NCBI RefSeq assembly: GCF_001456935.1
Contig: NZ_KQ758489.1
Location: 1-64,000, forward strand
Direction of reading: 5' to 3'
DNA length: 64,000 bases
From: [Bacillus] enclensis
Lineage (GTDB): Bacteria; Bacillota; Bacilli; Bacillales; Bacillaceae_B
Under the pieces are notes generated by a model that did not search any database, had not been told where the DNA came from, and saw only the letters and a list, made by a program, of their open reading frames with translations. This document shows, piece after piece, positions 1-11,437 of this stretch (its first letter is position 1; each line of letters starts with the position of its first letter). A program made the translations under genes and the position numbers.

Positions 1-226
1 CCTTGAGTTCCTTGTCGTGTGCTTTTTTCAACTTTTCCAATTCGGAAGGAGTGATGTGCTCACCGGATTGTTCAGCAGCCTTTTTCTCATTGTAAAGTTT
101 GACCCAGCGCATCATGGTAGCATAAGGAATCTCTAACTCATAAGCCACTTCAGTCCCTTTTCTACCTTCTTCAGCAACCATTTTAGCTACGTATTCTTTA
201 TATTCGTTTGTATAGTACTTTCCCAT
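1..226 (-). CDS. IS3-family transposase OrfA, N-terminal part (runs off the window)
   Basis: The reverse strand opens with MGKYYTNEYKEYVAKMVAEE and continues as a helix-turn-helix protein (EVAYELEIPYATMMRWVKLY at about residues 27-46), followed by the start of a Lys/Glu-rich coiled coil. This is the usual layout of the first reading frame of IS3-type insertion sequences, which binds the element's ends. AAGGACG stands about 7 bases before the ATG. The reading frame is still open at base 1, so the rest of orfA and any orfB lie outside the window. A general Bacillus HTH regulator is possible but less likely, because a terminal-repeat-like sequence lies just upstream. Confidence 0.75.
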   Translation of the reverse strand, partial: MGKYYTNEYKEYVAKMVAEEGRKGTEVAYELEIPYATMMRWVKLYNEKKAAEQSGEHITPSELEKLKKAHDKELK

Positions 227-281
227 GGATACACGTCCTTATTAATAATAGTTATAGTTATGCCCTATTATCATCTTTGTG

Positions 282-306
282 TGTCCACTTTTTAGACTAA
301 CTTTAG
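282..306 (-). repeat. Probable terminal inverted repeat of the IS3-type element
   Basis: Read on the minus strand, this stretch ends in AAAAAGTGGACA about 55 bases before the orfA start. A (A)nGTGGACA block is typical of the inner part of IS3/IS150 terminal repeats. The other end is outside the window, so the outer boundary and target duplication cannot be fixed. Confidence 0.45.
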
Positions 307-477
307 AATTTAAAAGATTATCGACCCATTTTCAAAGATTATTACAAGATATCGAAAAAATATCCAATTCATTCCCATTTACAGCTGCCGTCCTCCACAT
401 AATGACTCTATTTATTGCCCTCTAACGATGTCCTTCACCCAAATGTGACTGGATTCAACACCAAAAATGCATTAGTC

Positions 478-638
478 AGACCATAGGTTTACTCTGCACA
501 CAAGAAAATACAGGCATCTGTGTATTTTTGGCTTATCCGTCCTCTAGTGTCAGCACTTGAGTTCGAAAAGAGCACCTCCCCAACCAATATTCAGTCTGCA
601 AGCCTTGTAACAAAAAAGCAACAACCGAAAACTGCCTT
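478..638 (-). repeat. Dispersed MITE-like repeat Q, copy 1
   Basis: This copy shares blocks with 25203-25379 and 58853-59013. On the minus strand these are AAGGCAGTTTTC, TTGTTGCTTTT, GTGCTCTTTTCGAA and a hairpin AAAATACA-(8)-TGTATTTT. The far end is degenerate. It fills most of the gap between the IS end and the sufB terminator. I see no gene in 307-639. Confidence 0.65.
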
Positions 639-639
639 C

Positions 640-684
640 TGAAAAAGAAAAACCCCCTGGCCGCATAAACAGCAGCAAGGGGGT
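640..684 (-). terminator. Terminator of the suf operon
   Basis: On the minus strand ACCCCCT (684-678) pairs with AGGGGGT (658-652). The T-rich run TTTTTCTTTTTC follows, 20 bases beyond the sufB stop codon. This is a standard intrinsic terminator. Confidence 0.85.
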
Positions 685-704
685 GGTATCGTTACATATA
701 TAGT

Positions 705-2102
705 TTATCCGATTGAACCTTCCATCTCGAACTTGATCAGGCGGTTCATTTCAACTGCGTATTCCATTGGAAGTTCTTTCGTGAATGGCTCGATGAAGCC
801 CATTACGATCATTTCTGTTGCTTCTTCCTCTGAAACTCCGCGGCTCATCAGATAGAATAATTGTTCTTCTGATACCTTCGATACTTTCGCTTCGTGCTCA
901 AGCGAAATGTTATCGTTCAGGATTTCGTTGTAAGGGATCGTATCGGAAGTGGACTGATTATCCATGATCAGCGTGTCACACTCGATGTTCGAGCGTGCAC
1001 CTTCCGCTTTGCGTCCGAAGTGGACGATTCCGCGGTATGTTACTTTACCGCCGTGCTTGGAAATCGACTTCGATACAATTGTTGAAGAAGTGTTCGGTGC
1101 CAAGTGAATCATCTTAGCCCCTGCATCCTGGTGCTGACCTTTACCTGCAAGCGCGATGGAAAGTGTCATACCGCGGGCGCCTTCTCCTTTAAGGATGACA
1201 GCCGGATATTTCATCGTCAGTTTAGATCCGATGTTTCCGTCTACCCACTCCATAGTGGCGTTCGCTTCGCACACGGCACGCTTCGTTACCAGGTTGAATA
1301 CGTTGTTCGCCCAGTTTTGAATCGTTGTGTAACGGCAGTACGCATCTTTTTTGATGATGATTTCAACAACTGCCGAGTGAAGGGAATTCGTTGTATAAAC
1401 CGGAGCCGTACAACCCTCTACATAGTGTACGCTTGCGCCTTCATCAACGATGATCAGTGTACGTTCGAACTGACCCATGTTCTCGGAGTTGATGCGGAAG
1501 TACGCTTGAAGCGGTGTATCTACCTTCACACCTTTAGGAACATAGATGAACGATCCGCCTGACCATACCGCTGAGTTCAGTGCAGCAAATTTGTTATCCG
1601 TCGGAGGGATGACTTTTGCCCAGTGCTCACGGAAAATGTCTTCGTTTTCTTTCAGTGCGGAATCTGTATCCTTGAAGACGATTCCCATATTTTCAAGATC
1701 TTCCTGCATGTTGTGGTAAACAACCTCAGATTCGTACTGGGCAGATACCCCTGCAAGATACTTTTGCTCAGCTTCTGGAATACCCAATTTATCAAACGTC
1801 TGCTTGATTTCCTCAGGTACTTCATCCCAGCTGCGCTCTGACTTCTCAGAAGGCTTAACGTAGTACGTAATGTCATCAAAGTTCAGTTCTTGTAAGTTGC
1901 CGCCCCATTGCGGCATTGACATATTATAAAAATGGTCAAGTGACTTCAAACGGAAATCAAGCATCCATTGAGGCTCTTCCTTCATGCGGGAGATTTCTTC
2001 TACAATCTCACGCGTCAAACCACGTTTTGAACGGAAAATTGATACGTCTTTATCGCTGAATCCGTATTTATAATCCCCGATCTCAGGCATTTTCTTAGCC
2101 AT
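705..2102 (-). CDS. sufB: Fe-S cluster assembly scaffold SufB
   Basis: This 465-residue protein has the usual length of SufB, the scaffold of the cytoplasmic SufBCD complex on which [Fe-S] clusters are built before transfer to target enzymes. The C-terminal half is the beta-helix core. The family's Cys and His cluster-assembly positions are visible as IECDTLIMD (Cys about 375) and SLEHEAK (His about 403). It is the last gene of sufCDSUB, 40 bases after sufU, and is followed by the operon terminator. GGAGG lies upstream of the ATG. In Bacillus, SUF is the main and essential Fe-S system. Confidence 0.97.
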   Translation of the reverse strand: MAKKMPEIGDYKYGFSDKDVSIFRSKRGLTREIVEEISRMKEEPQWMLDFRLKSLDHFYNMSMPQWGGNLQELNFDDITYYVKPSEKSERSWDEVPEEIKQTFDKLGIPEAEQKYLAGVSAQYESEVVYHNMQEDLENMGIVFKDTDSALKENEDIFREHWAKVIPPTDNKFAALNSAVWSGGSFIYVPKGVKVDTPLQAYFRINSENMGQFERTLIIVDEGASVHYVEGCTAPVYTTNSLHSAVVEIIIKKDAYCRYTTIQNWANNVFNLVTKRAVCEANATMEWVDGNIGSKLTMKYPAVILKGEGARGMTLSIALAGKGQHQDAGAKMIHLAPNTSSTIVSKSISKHGGKVTYRGIVHFGRKAEGARSNIECDTLIMDNQSTSDTIPYNEILNDNISLEHEAKVSKVSEEQLFYLMSRGVSEEEATEMIVMGFIEPFTKELPMEYAVEMNRLIKFEMEGSIG

Positions 2103-2142
2103 GTTGATTCCTCCATTCTTTGATAGAGTACCGAAGAAGAGC

Positions 2143-5112
<2,970 letters not shown>

Positions 5113-5129
5113 TATTATCCCCCTAACAC

Positions 5130-5915
5130 TTACGCTTCTTGGCCGACAGTTTCGTCTTTGATTCCGAGTTCTTCCTTAATCCAGTCATAACCTTCCGCTT
5201 CAAGGCGCTGAGCAAGTTCTGCACCGCCTGATTTCACGACGCGGCCCTGCATCATAACGTGAACGTGATCTGGTGTAATGTAGTTAAGAAGACGCTGATA
5301 GTGAGTGATGATCAAGCAGCCGAAATCTTCTCCACGCATTTTGTTGATTCCTTTAGATACAACTTTCAGAGCATCGATATCAAGTCCTGAATCGATTTCG
5401 TCAAGGATTGCGATCTTAGGCTGAAGCATCATCAACTGAAGGATTTCATTACGCTTCTTCTCACCGCCGGAGAAACCTTCATTCAAGTAACGCTGTGCCA
5501 TATCAGGATCCATTTCAAGGTATTCCATTTCAGAGTCCATTTTACGAATGAACTTCATTAGTGAAATCTCATCGCCTTCTTCGCGTCGGCTGTTGATTGC
5601 AGAGCGAAGGAAGTCCGCGTTTGTAACACCGCTGATCTCACTTGGGTATTGCATAGCAAGGAATAGACCTACACGCGCACGCTCGTCTACTTCCATTTCA
5701 AGGACATCTTCGCCGTCAAACGTGATGCTTCCTTTTGTTACTTCATACTTAGGGTGACCCATGATAGCAGAAGATAAAGTAGATTTACCTGTACCATTCG
5801 GTCCCATTACTGCGTGGATTTCTCCACCCTTAATTTCAAGGTTAACCCCTTTCAGGATTTCCTTTCCTTCAATCTCAACATGAAGATCTTTAATTGTTAA
5901 AGTAGAACCTGCCAT
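5130..5915 (-). CDS. sufC: SUF complex ATPase SufC
   Basis: A 261-residue ABC-type ATPase that drives conformational change of SufBD. Motifs seen are Walker A GPNGTGKST (38-46), signature FSGGEKKR (148-155) and Walker B AILDEIDSG (Asp172-Glu173). It is the first gene of the operon, with GGAGG nine bases before the ATG. No transmembrane segments are present, as expected for a soluble SUF ATPase rather than a transporter subunit. Confidence 0.97.
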   Translation of the reverse strand: MAGSTLTIKDLHVEIEGKEILKGVNLEIKGGEIHAVMGPNGTGKSTLSSAIMGHPKYEVTKGSITFDGEDVLEMEVDERARVGLFLAMQYPSEISGVTNADFLRSAINSRREEGDEISLMKFIRKMDSEMEYLEMDPDMAQRYLNEGFSGGEKKRNEILQLMMLQPKIAILDEIDSGLDIDALKVVSKGINKMRGEDFGCLIITHYQRLLNYITPDHVHVMMQGRVVKSGGAELAQRLEAEGYDWIKEELGIKDETVGQEA

Positions 5916-5948
5916 GTGTAAATACCTCCGTGACTTTATAAAATGAAT

Positions 5949-5967
5949 GTAAGGGTTACTCCCTTAC
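5949..5967 (-). promoter_or_regulatory. Hairpin in the suf operon leader
   Basis: GTAAGGG-AGTAA-CCCTTAC is a perfect 7-bp stem, extended by flanking GAAT/ATTC with one bulge. It lies between the likely promoter and the sufC ribosome site. No T-run follows, so it is not a terminator. An mRNA-stability or protein-binding role is only a guess. Confidence 0.45.
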
Positions 5968-5992
5968 TCATTCTCAATTTATTATCATTACA

Positions 5993-6021
5993 ATCTTATA
6001 ACAAATAAAAGGTATAATCAA
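5993..6021 (-). promoter_or_regulatory. Likely sigma-A promoter of sufCDSUB
   Basis: On the minus strand TTGATT (6021-6016) is followed after exactly 17 bases by TAAGAT (5998-5993), about 80 bases before the sufC start. The match to TTGACA/TATAAT is moderate. Confidence 0.5.
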
Positions 6022-6186
6022 CTTTTTCAGAGCCTGCCGACCAGGTTATCCTGCCCGAAAATCCTTCTCTATTGTGTGCTTAAACAATCAGAAAAATGTA
6101 GGCCCTGCCGTGAAGGAGCCTGTCCGGGTTTCTTCTTATATAAAAAGGAAGAAATTACATGATGCTGTTGTATTTCATTCCCCTCA

Positions 6187-6245
6187 TTCGATTTCCTTGC
6201 AAGAGTTCGCTTTCCGAGGGCAGCACGTGTCTCCTCGGCTGGTTA
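6187..6245 (+). repeat. Degenerate solo arm of palindromic repeat P
   Basis: GATTTCCTTGCAAGAGTTCG followed by CTTTCCGAGGGC and CTCCTCGGC resembles the left arm of the P repeats at 16808 and 43650. No second arm or inner cassette is visible. The surrounding 6022-6335 holds no convincing gene. Confidence 0.4.
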
Positions 6246-6335
6246 CATGCCTGACCATTTATATGTTTTTATTAATGATTGCAATGAAATAAAGCATAAT
6301 CATGTATTATCCGCAGTACTTTATACCGCATTAAT

Positions 6336-6369
6336 GAAAAAAACCAGTGTCTGAAACAACACTGGTTTT
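6336..6369 (-). terminator. Terminator of the small gene at 6382-6608
   Basis: On the minus strand AAACCAGTGT (6368-6359) pairs with ACACTGGTTT (6350-6341), followed by TTTTTTTC. It sits just after the TAA of the small reading frame, which supports a real transcription unit there. Confidence 0.75.
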
Positions 6370-6381
6370 CCTTTGCATCTA

Positions 6382-6608
6382 TTATATATTAGCATGCACT
6401 TTTCTATCAAGTGCGGCAATCATTCTTCGGCTTTCCTTGTAATCCTGCTCTCTTTGCTTCTCTACTTGCATCCTCACTGCATGCTTTCGTTTGTACACCT
6501 CGTATCCAATTCCATGGGCACTATGCATCGCCTTTTCCATTTCACTTGTGTACGACAAACCCTCAAGAGAGTCGATAATGAATCATTCCTTTCAAATTTT
6601 ATATTCAT
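6382..6608 (-). pseudogene. Small gene broken by a one-base frameshift (about 75 residues if restored)
   Basis: AAGGAGGGGG stands before an ATG at 6608 that reads MNIKFERNDSLSTLL, but this frame stops at 6474 after 44 codons. The -1 frame then carries a protein-like sequence from about 6567 to TAA at 6382, including EGLSYTSEMEKAMHSAHGIG and ending RRMIAALDRKVHANI. Adding one base near 6565 would join them into a charged, helical protein of about 75 residues. I see no convincing slippery heptamer, so a mutation or sequencing error is likelier than programmed frameshifting. Two overlapping genes (6474-6608 and 6382-6540) are the alternative. Function unknown. Confidence 0.55.
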
Positions 6609-6860
6609 AACTATACTACCCCCTCCTTCTGAACACAAAACCCGAATTTCTTCATTTTTTCTTAAAAATCATATTCAGAAGATTTTTACAGGAGGGTATC
6701 ATTAAGTTTTCACAAAATTCCGCCACTATACTGGCAAATGATAGGTAAGTTAGTAAATATCCAGATGGTTGTATAAAGATGAAGCGCTTACATTGAAGAG
6801 ATGGGGAGAAATGGACAGGCAGCCTGGATTTTCGGATGTGAGTCCATGTCCATTTTTATT

Positions 6861-6990
6861 TATGTTCCAGTTTCCTGCTTTTCCGTTCTAATTCTGAATA
6901 ATACGATCCAAATATCTGATTTTCATTCCACTTTTCGAAAATACATTCCACTTTTCACAATTACGTGCAACTTGTCGGATTATCTTTATG
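6861..6990. repeat. Phased 20-bp repeat array A (core TTCCACTTTTC)
   Basis: The block (T/A)(T/G)CCA or a close variant ends at 6869, 6890, 6910, 6930, 6950 and 6970, which is an exact 20-bp step after the first unit. The best units are TCATTCCACTTTTCGAAAA and TACATTCCACTTTTCACAAT. The core and the tail (CTTTATG after the last unit) match array B at 27502-27637. The array lies in the gap 6609-7082, which holds no gene I can support. Confidence 0.7.
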
Positions 6991-7082
6991 CAGTCGGAGC
7001 TAAATAAACCAATGACCCTCCACGCTCCACGCCAATAAAACTTTCCCGTCTCCTGAACGAAAGTCCTATATATAATAGAAGA

Positions 7083-7122
7083 AACTAAAAAGCGGAAGGG
7101 CTCCGATCCGAGCCCTTCCGCT
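7083..7122 (-). terminator. Terminator after yurZ
   Basis: AGCGGAAGGGCTC (7091-7103) and GAGCCCTTCCGCT (7110-7122) form a perfect 13-bp stem with a 6-base loop. On the minus strand TTTTAGTTT follows. Confidence 0.85.
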
Positions 7123-7129
7123 TTCTGAG

Positions 7130-7495
7130 TTATTGTTTAAGCTGGTTCAGTTCCTGCACGGACTGCTGTACGAGGGTGACGGCCTGGCTCATTGCTGCCC
7201 CTCCGCCGAATGCCGCAGTGACACCGACAGCTTCAAGAATTTCCTGTTCAGAGCATCCTTCATCGAGGCACCCCTTTGTGTGGTAGATGATGCAGTATTC
7301 ATCCTGTGAATAAAGACTGATCCCAAGGGCAATCAGCTGCTTTTCTTTTTTAGAAAGGACACCCTCCCTGAAACAGTGTTCTGTGAACGTATTATAATGC
7401 TCTGCAAGCTCAGGCATTTTCTCCGTGAAGATCCCGAGTCCCATTTTATAGTCATGAAGTGCCGCTTCGGTTGTATTTCTTGGTTCCATTTGCAT
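7130..7495 (-). CDS. yurZ: YurZ-like carboxymuconolactone decarboxylase/AhpD-fold protein
   Basis: From the ATG at 7495 (GGAG eight bases upstream) this gives 121 residues, close to the length of B. subtilis YurZ. An upstream TTG at 7546 would add 17 residues but has no ribosome site. The conserved helix with DEYCIIYHTKGCLDEG and the glycine-rich AAFGGGAAMSQAV are typical of the AhpD-like family, whose members often use a Cys pair in peroxide or disulfide chemistry. Its place between suf and metQ matches B. subtilis. The actual substrate is unknown. Confidence 0.85.
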   Translation of the reverse strand: MQMEPRNTTEAALHDYKMGLGIFTEKMPELAEHYNTFTEHCFREGVLSKKEKQLIALGISLYSQDEYCIIYHTKGCLDEGCSEQEILEAVGVTAAFGGGAAMSQAVTLVQQSVQELNQLKQ

Positions 7496-7580
7496 CCTGT
7501 TCAACTCCATTTTCGTTTTAGATTCATCGAAGATAGTATGAGCCAATCAGGAATGGTTTATGACTGAAATTTATCCATAA

Positions 7581-7610
7581 GAGAAACCCGATGGAAGCAT
7601 CGGGTTTCTC
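7581..7610 (-). terminator. Terminator after metQ
   Basis: GAGAAACCCGATG and CATCGGGTTTCTC form a perfect 13-bp stem with loop GAAG, just beyond the metQ stop. The following T-run is poor (CTTATGGATAAATTTC). Confidence 0.7.
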
Positions 7611-7618
7611 AAAACGTA

Positions 7619-8443
7619 TTATTCTGAAACTGGGACAACCGCTCCGTCCCATTCTTCATTGATGAAATCCTGGATTTCTTTTGAGCGCAGAGCTTTAACC
7701 AGTTCTTTCACTTCTTCCTTATCTTCGTCGCCTTTGTTGACAGTGATTACATTTACGTATGGAGAATCAGTATCTTCGATTGCGATTGAATCTTTCAGAG
7801 GCTTCAGGCCGGCATCGATGGCATAGTTGGAGTTGATGACCACGGCATCGCCTTCTTCATTTTCGTACATTTGAGGAAGCATACCCGCTTCATACTCGTA
7901 ATCGAATTTCAGGTTTCTCGGGTTATCCTTAATGTCTTCAAGCTGAGCCTTTGTATTTTCGACGCCATCCTTCAGCGTGATGAGTCCTTTCTTCTCCAAT
8001 AAGCTTAGGATGCGTCCGTGATCGGAAACAGAGTTACTCATCAAAATTGTTGCACCGTCCGGAAGGTCTTCCAGAGATTTATACTTCTTGGAGTATACTC
8101 CGATCGGCTCGATATGGATTCCGCCCGCATTGACGAAATCATAACCCTCATTATCCTTCATTTGAAGTTCCATGTAAGGGATTGTCTGGAAATAGTTGGC
8201 GTCGATATCGCCGTTATCAAGATCTTTGTTAGGAAGGATATAATCCTGATACGTCTCGATTTGAAGATCGATTCCCTTCTCTTCAAGGATCGGCTTTACC
8301 TGTTCAAGGATTTCAGCGTGCGGTACATTCGAAGCACCCACAACCAATTCCTTTTCATCGCTCCCCGCTCCTGAATCATTTCCGCAAGCGGCCAATCCAA
8401 AAATACTTGCTGCTGCTACTGCTCCTGCTAACCATTTTTTCAT
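7619..8443 (-). CDS. metQ: Methionine ABC importer, substrate-binding lipoprotein MetQ
   Basis: This 274-residue NlpA-family protein has a lipoprotein signal peptide (MKKWLAGAVAAASIFGLAAC, lipobox cysteine at 20). After cleavage it is anchored outside the membrane, where it captures D- and L-methionine. The NlpA features SNVPHAEIL and NADYFQTIPYM-like blocks are present (here DANYFQTIPY). It is third in metN-metP-metQ behind a SAM riboswitch, which fits methionine as substrate. Confidence 0.95.
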   Translation of the reverse strand: MKKWLAGAVAAASIFGLAACGNDSGAGSDEKELVVGASNVPHAEILEQVKPILEEKGIDLQIETYQDYILPNKDLDNGDIDANYFQTIPYMELQMKDNEGYDFVNAGGIHIEPIGVYSKKYKSLEDLPDGATILMSNSVSDHGRILSLLEKKGLITLKDGVENTKAQLEDIKDNPRNLKFDYEYEAGMLPQMYENEEGDAVVINSNYAIDAGLKPLKDSIAIEDTDSPYVNVITVNKGDEDKEEVKELVKALRSKEIQDFINEEWDGAVVPVSE

Positions 8444-8457
8444 GTTGTTCTCTCCTT

Positions 8458-9126
8458 TTAACGTTTGTCTAATTTTTTTGTAAAGAAATCACCAATGAAT
8501 TGAATTCCGAACACGATGATCAGGATCATGATCGTCGATGCCAATGTGACATCATCCCTGCTTCGCTGGAAACCATCAAGATAGGCAAGGTTCCCAAGTC
8601 CGCCTGCCCCTATGACCCCTGCCATAGCTGTATATCCGACAAGGGCGATGGCAGTCACCGTTATACCCGAAACGAGTGCGGGCATCGATTCAGGGATGAG
8701 CACTTTTATTATGATTGTACTTGTCTTTGCGCCCATGGCCTTTGCTGCTTCAATTACACCTTTGTTTACTTCCCTCAGGGCGATTTCAACCATTCTCGCG
8801 TAAAACGGGGCTGCCCCAATGATGAGCGCCGGCAGGGCTGCATTCGCACCGCGGATCGTATCAAGCAAGAACTTCGTGAACGGGATCAACAACACGATCA
8901 AGATGATGAACGGGATCGACCTGAATACATTTACGACAGCGCTTGTTATAGTGTAAGTAAGCTTGTTTTCCCATAGATTTTCTTTGGATGTCAAAAATAG
9001 AAGTATCCCGAGAATGATACCCAATACAAACGTGATAAGGACGGACATTCCTGTCATATAAAGGGTTTCAAGTGTTGCTTCCCAGAGTTTTTCCCAATCG
9101 ACATTCGGAAAGATCGTTTCGATCAT
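8458..9126 (-). CDS. metP: Methionine ABC importer permease MetP
   Basis: A 222-residue inner-membrane permease with about five hydrophobic helices. It carries the binding-protein-dependent transport signature EAAKAMGAKTSTIIIKVLIP, the EAA loop that docks onto the ATPase. The start overlaps the end of metN by four bases (ATGA type), showing coupling. Called metI in proteobacteria. Confidence 0.95.
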   Translation of the reverse strand: MIETIFPNVDWEKLWEATLETLYMTGMSVLITFVLGIILGILLFLTSKENLWENKLTYTITSAVVNVFRSIPFIILIVLLIPFTKFLLDTIRGANAALPALIIGAAPFYARMVEIALREVNKGVIEAAKAMGAKTSTIIIKVLIPESMPALVSGITVTAIALVGYTAMAGVIGAGGLGNLAYLDGFQRSRDDVTLASTIMILIIVFGIQFIGDFFTKKLDKR

Positions 9127-10145
9127 CCTGCCATCACCTCCACTTTCACCAGCTGGCTTTCGGCAAACGTGAGAGCTTCCTTAAGTTGAGATTCCTCTCC
9201 GTCCAGATGGACAAATAATGTGCCGTAAGCCCCTTTTTGGGTCTGTGATATCTGCCCCTGGAGGATATTCACTTCAAGGTCGAATTTTCTGATCAGCGAG
9301 GTGATCAGCGGCTGCCCGGTGGAGTCTCCCACGAACGTGAATTTCAAGACCTTCCCTGTCGGGTACTCTTTGATCAGCTGTTCGATCACTTCATCCGAAT
9401 CCTGATCCTGTGATACTTCCTTCACAAACCGTTTAGTCACCTGCTGCTGCGGATTACGGAATACTTCGAGAACATCCCCGAGTTCGGCAACCTTCCCATT
9501 TTCCATCACGGCTACACGATGACAGATTTTTTTGATGACGTGCATTTCATGCGTGATCAGGACGATGGTCAATCCCAGGCGTTTATTGATATCCACAAGC
9601 AGATCAAGGATGGAATCGGTTGTCTGGGGATCAAGTGCAGATGTCGCTTCATCACACAGAAGTACTCTCGGGTTGTTCGCAAGTGCCCTTGCGATGCCTA
9701 CACGCTGTTTCTGGCCACCGCTCAGCTGCGCAGGGTATGCATCCCCTCTTCCTTCAAGCCCGACAAGCGTCAGCAGTTCGTTTGCCCTATTAACTCTTTC
9801 CTTTTTAGGAACCCCTGCTATCTCCAAGGGAAATTGAATATTATCAATGACAGTCCGTGACCACAGCAGATTGAAATGCTGAAATATCATTCCGATTGAC
9901 TGCCTTGCTTCCCTGAGCTTTTTACCTTTTATTGTAGATACTGCTTGGCCGCCTACGTTGATAGTCCCTTCTGTCGGTACCTCGAGGCCATTCAGCATAC
10001 GGATCAGCGTACTTTTACCGGCACCGCTGTAGCCGATCACCCCGAATATTTCACCTTCCTTAACGGAAAGGTTCACTCCGTCCACTGCAGAAATCGGCCC
10101 TGCTTTCGATTGATATATTTTCTTCACGTCTGAGATGGTAATCAT
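9123..10145 (-). CDS. metN: Methionine ABC importer ATPase MetN
   Basis: From the ATG at 10145 (AAGGTG about 9 bases upstream) the protein is 340 residues. A GTG four codons earlier overlaps the ribosome site and is less likely. Motifs: Walker A GYSGAGKST (38-46), signature LSGGQKQR, Walker B LLCDEATSALD and H-loop LITHEMHV. The last 80 or so residues form the NIL domain (TFVGDSTGQPLITSL onward), which senses methionine and inhibits transport when it is abundant inside the cell. Confidence 0.95.
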   Translation of the reverse strand: MITISDVKKIYQSKAGPISAVDGVNLSVKEGEIFGVIGYSGAGKSTLIRMLNGLEVPTEGTINVGGQAVSTIKGKKLREARQSIGMIFQHFNLLWSRTVIDNIQFPLEIAGVPKKERVNRANELLTLVGLEGRGDAYPAQLSGGQKQRVGIARALANNPRVLLCDEATSALDPQTTDSILDLLVDINKRLGLTIVLITHEMHVIKKICHRVAVMENGKVAELGDVLEVFRNPQQQVTKRFVKEVSQDQDSDEVIEQLIKEYPTGKVLKFTFVGDSTGQPLITSLIRKFDLEVNILQGQISQTQKGAYGTLFVHLDGEESQLKEALTFAESQLVKVEVMAG

Positions 10146-10235
10146 GATGTCGGTCACCTTCTTTCTTTTGAGTAAAACGATCGTTCTAATAAGAATTAAT
10201 ACTCCTATTAAACGTGCGCCCCTTCAAAAAAGGGC

Positions 10236-10269
10236 AATAAAAAAACCTTCCTGCTGATAAGCAGAAAGG
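10236..10269 (-). terminator. Riboswitch-controlled terminator of metNPQ
   Basis: On the minus strand CCTTTCTGC-TTATCA-GCAGGAAGG is followed by TTTTTTTATT, 22 bases after the SAM aptamer. When SAM is bound this hairpin should form and stop transcription before metN. A second small GC hairpin lies at 10214-10236. Confidence 0.85.
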
Positions 10270-10291
10270 CATAATCATATGACTATCCTTT

Positions 10292-10398
10292 CTCTTATCT
10301 TTCAAAGCGTCTGCTTTGAGTGAATTGGCACCATTTCAATTTGCATTGACGGTTGCCGGGCTTCATAGGGCACGTCCCTCCACCACTCTTAATAAGAG
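10292..10398 (-). ncRNA. SAM-I riboswitch (S-box) of metNPQ
   Basis: Minus-strand P1 is CTCTTAT (10398-10392) paired with ATAAGAG (10298-10292). Inside lie the S-box hallmarks GTGGAGGGA, GATGAA-like CTATGAAGCCCGGCAACC, and the late helix CAAAGCAGACGCTTTG. S-adenosylmethionine binding turns off downstream transcription by letting the terminator at 10236-10269 form. The location in front of a methionine importer is the classic one. Confidence 0.96.
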
Positions 10399-10515
10399 TA
10401 AGTCTAATATATTAAGTTAAAGAGTTAAAAGTCTCAGAAAATTTTCTACAAAGGTGATTCTATCATCACGTTCAAAGACATGTCAAATGTTTTTTTCAGA
10501 AGATTACAGTTTTCA

Positions 10516-10869
10516 TTATATTTCCACAGTTTCCTTTACCACAGGCCTGGTCAGCCATAAAACCGATTCGACGAATAGCAGCGGCCGGTATCCTCCCTTT
10601 ATTTCAAGCTGATCCTGATCAACCATGTGCGATAATAGCTCATTTCCTTTAATCAGGCAGGCAATCATATCTTCAGTTCCTTTAATCAAGAACTGAGATT
10701 CAAGTCCGTTACTGTCTTCCACGATCATACATGCCTTGCTTGAAAGGGAAATGGTGTAACGCTGATCTTTACATTGAATATCCAGGATGAATGGATTTGA
10801 TGGAAATAATAGCTGCAGATGGTACTTCGAACGGCATTGTTCAATTAGAGTTTCTAAGTGTTTTCTCAT
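10516..10869 (-). CDS. yusD: YusD-like small protein (SCP2-type fold suspected)
   Basis: A 117-residue soluble protein with no signal peptide. The run of alternating beta-like segments (FILDIQCKDQRYTISLSSKA, then LIKGTEDMIACLIKGNE) resembles sterol-carrier-protein-2-like folds, where a ligand-filled pocket is covered by a beta sheet. Position next to metN and before the yusE-yusF-yusG block matches B. subtilis yusD. No catalytic motif is visible and the role is unknown. Confidence 0.75.
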   Translation of the reverse strand: MRKHLETLIEQCRSKYHLQLLFPSNPFILDIQCKDQRYTISLSSKACMIVEDSNGLESQFLIKGTEDMIACLIKGNELLSHMVDQDQLEIKGGYRPLLFVESVLWLTRPVVKETVEI

Positions 10870-11112
10870 ACATACCCTCCCGCGAATCTTCTTACCTAAT
10901 ACATTCTACTTCTGGGTATTTTATCCTCCCCGGGTCGCTCGACATGATTCAGAAGAAATGTCATATTCTTGTCGAAAATGATAGTTTTGAATATTCAGAA
11001 TATGAATTCCGAGCAATTTCTCTAAAAATTTCCCGAGAAATATGTCCTTGTTTGTAGAAAGGTTTTCTTTACTCATCGAAGAAAATTTATATAAATGACA
11101 TAAAAAAGACCC

Positions 11113-11436
11113 TTAGCTCGTAAAGGTCTCCGTTTTCTTCATCATGTCGTATAGATAGGGAACCGATTGAAAGGCATAGATCCTTTCAATTTCCTTCGAA
11201 TTCTTATATAGGAGCAGACAAGGCACACTTTCAATTGATTGCTCTTCTGCAAACTGTGGCAAGTAATTCAAATTGACTTTCTCGAAATGAAAGGAATGGG
11301 GAAGCTTTTCCACGATGTCAAGCATCCTCCCGGCTACCTGGCATGTCCCGCACATCGGGGTGTAGAGATACACGGCGGCCAGCTCATGTGTATTGATTGC
11401 ATCATACAGTGCTCTTTCATTACTTACCTCGTTCAA
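11113..11436 (-). CDS. yusE: Thioredoxin-like protein YusE
   Basis: A 107-residue thioredoxin fold with active site MCGTC (CxxC at about 29-32) and the cis-proline region ESVPCLLLY. It lacks a signal peptide, so it acts in the cytoplasm, probably as a disulfide reductase or thiol carrier. It overlaps or abuts yusF (one base apart), which points to co-transcription with the Toprim gene. Confidence 0.85.
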   Translation of the reverse strand: MNEVSNERALYDAINTHELAAVYLYTPMCGTCQVAGRMLDIVEKLPHSFHFEKVNLNYLPQFAEEQSIESVPCLLLYKNSKEIERIYAFQSVPYLYDMMKKTETFTS

Positions 11437-11437
11437 C

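Noticed and set aside
5970-5990. Fur box upstream of sufC
   Set aside because: TGATAAT is present on the minus strand but the second half-site is absent.
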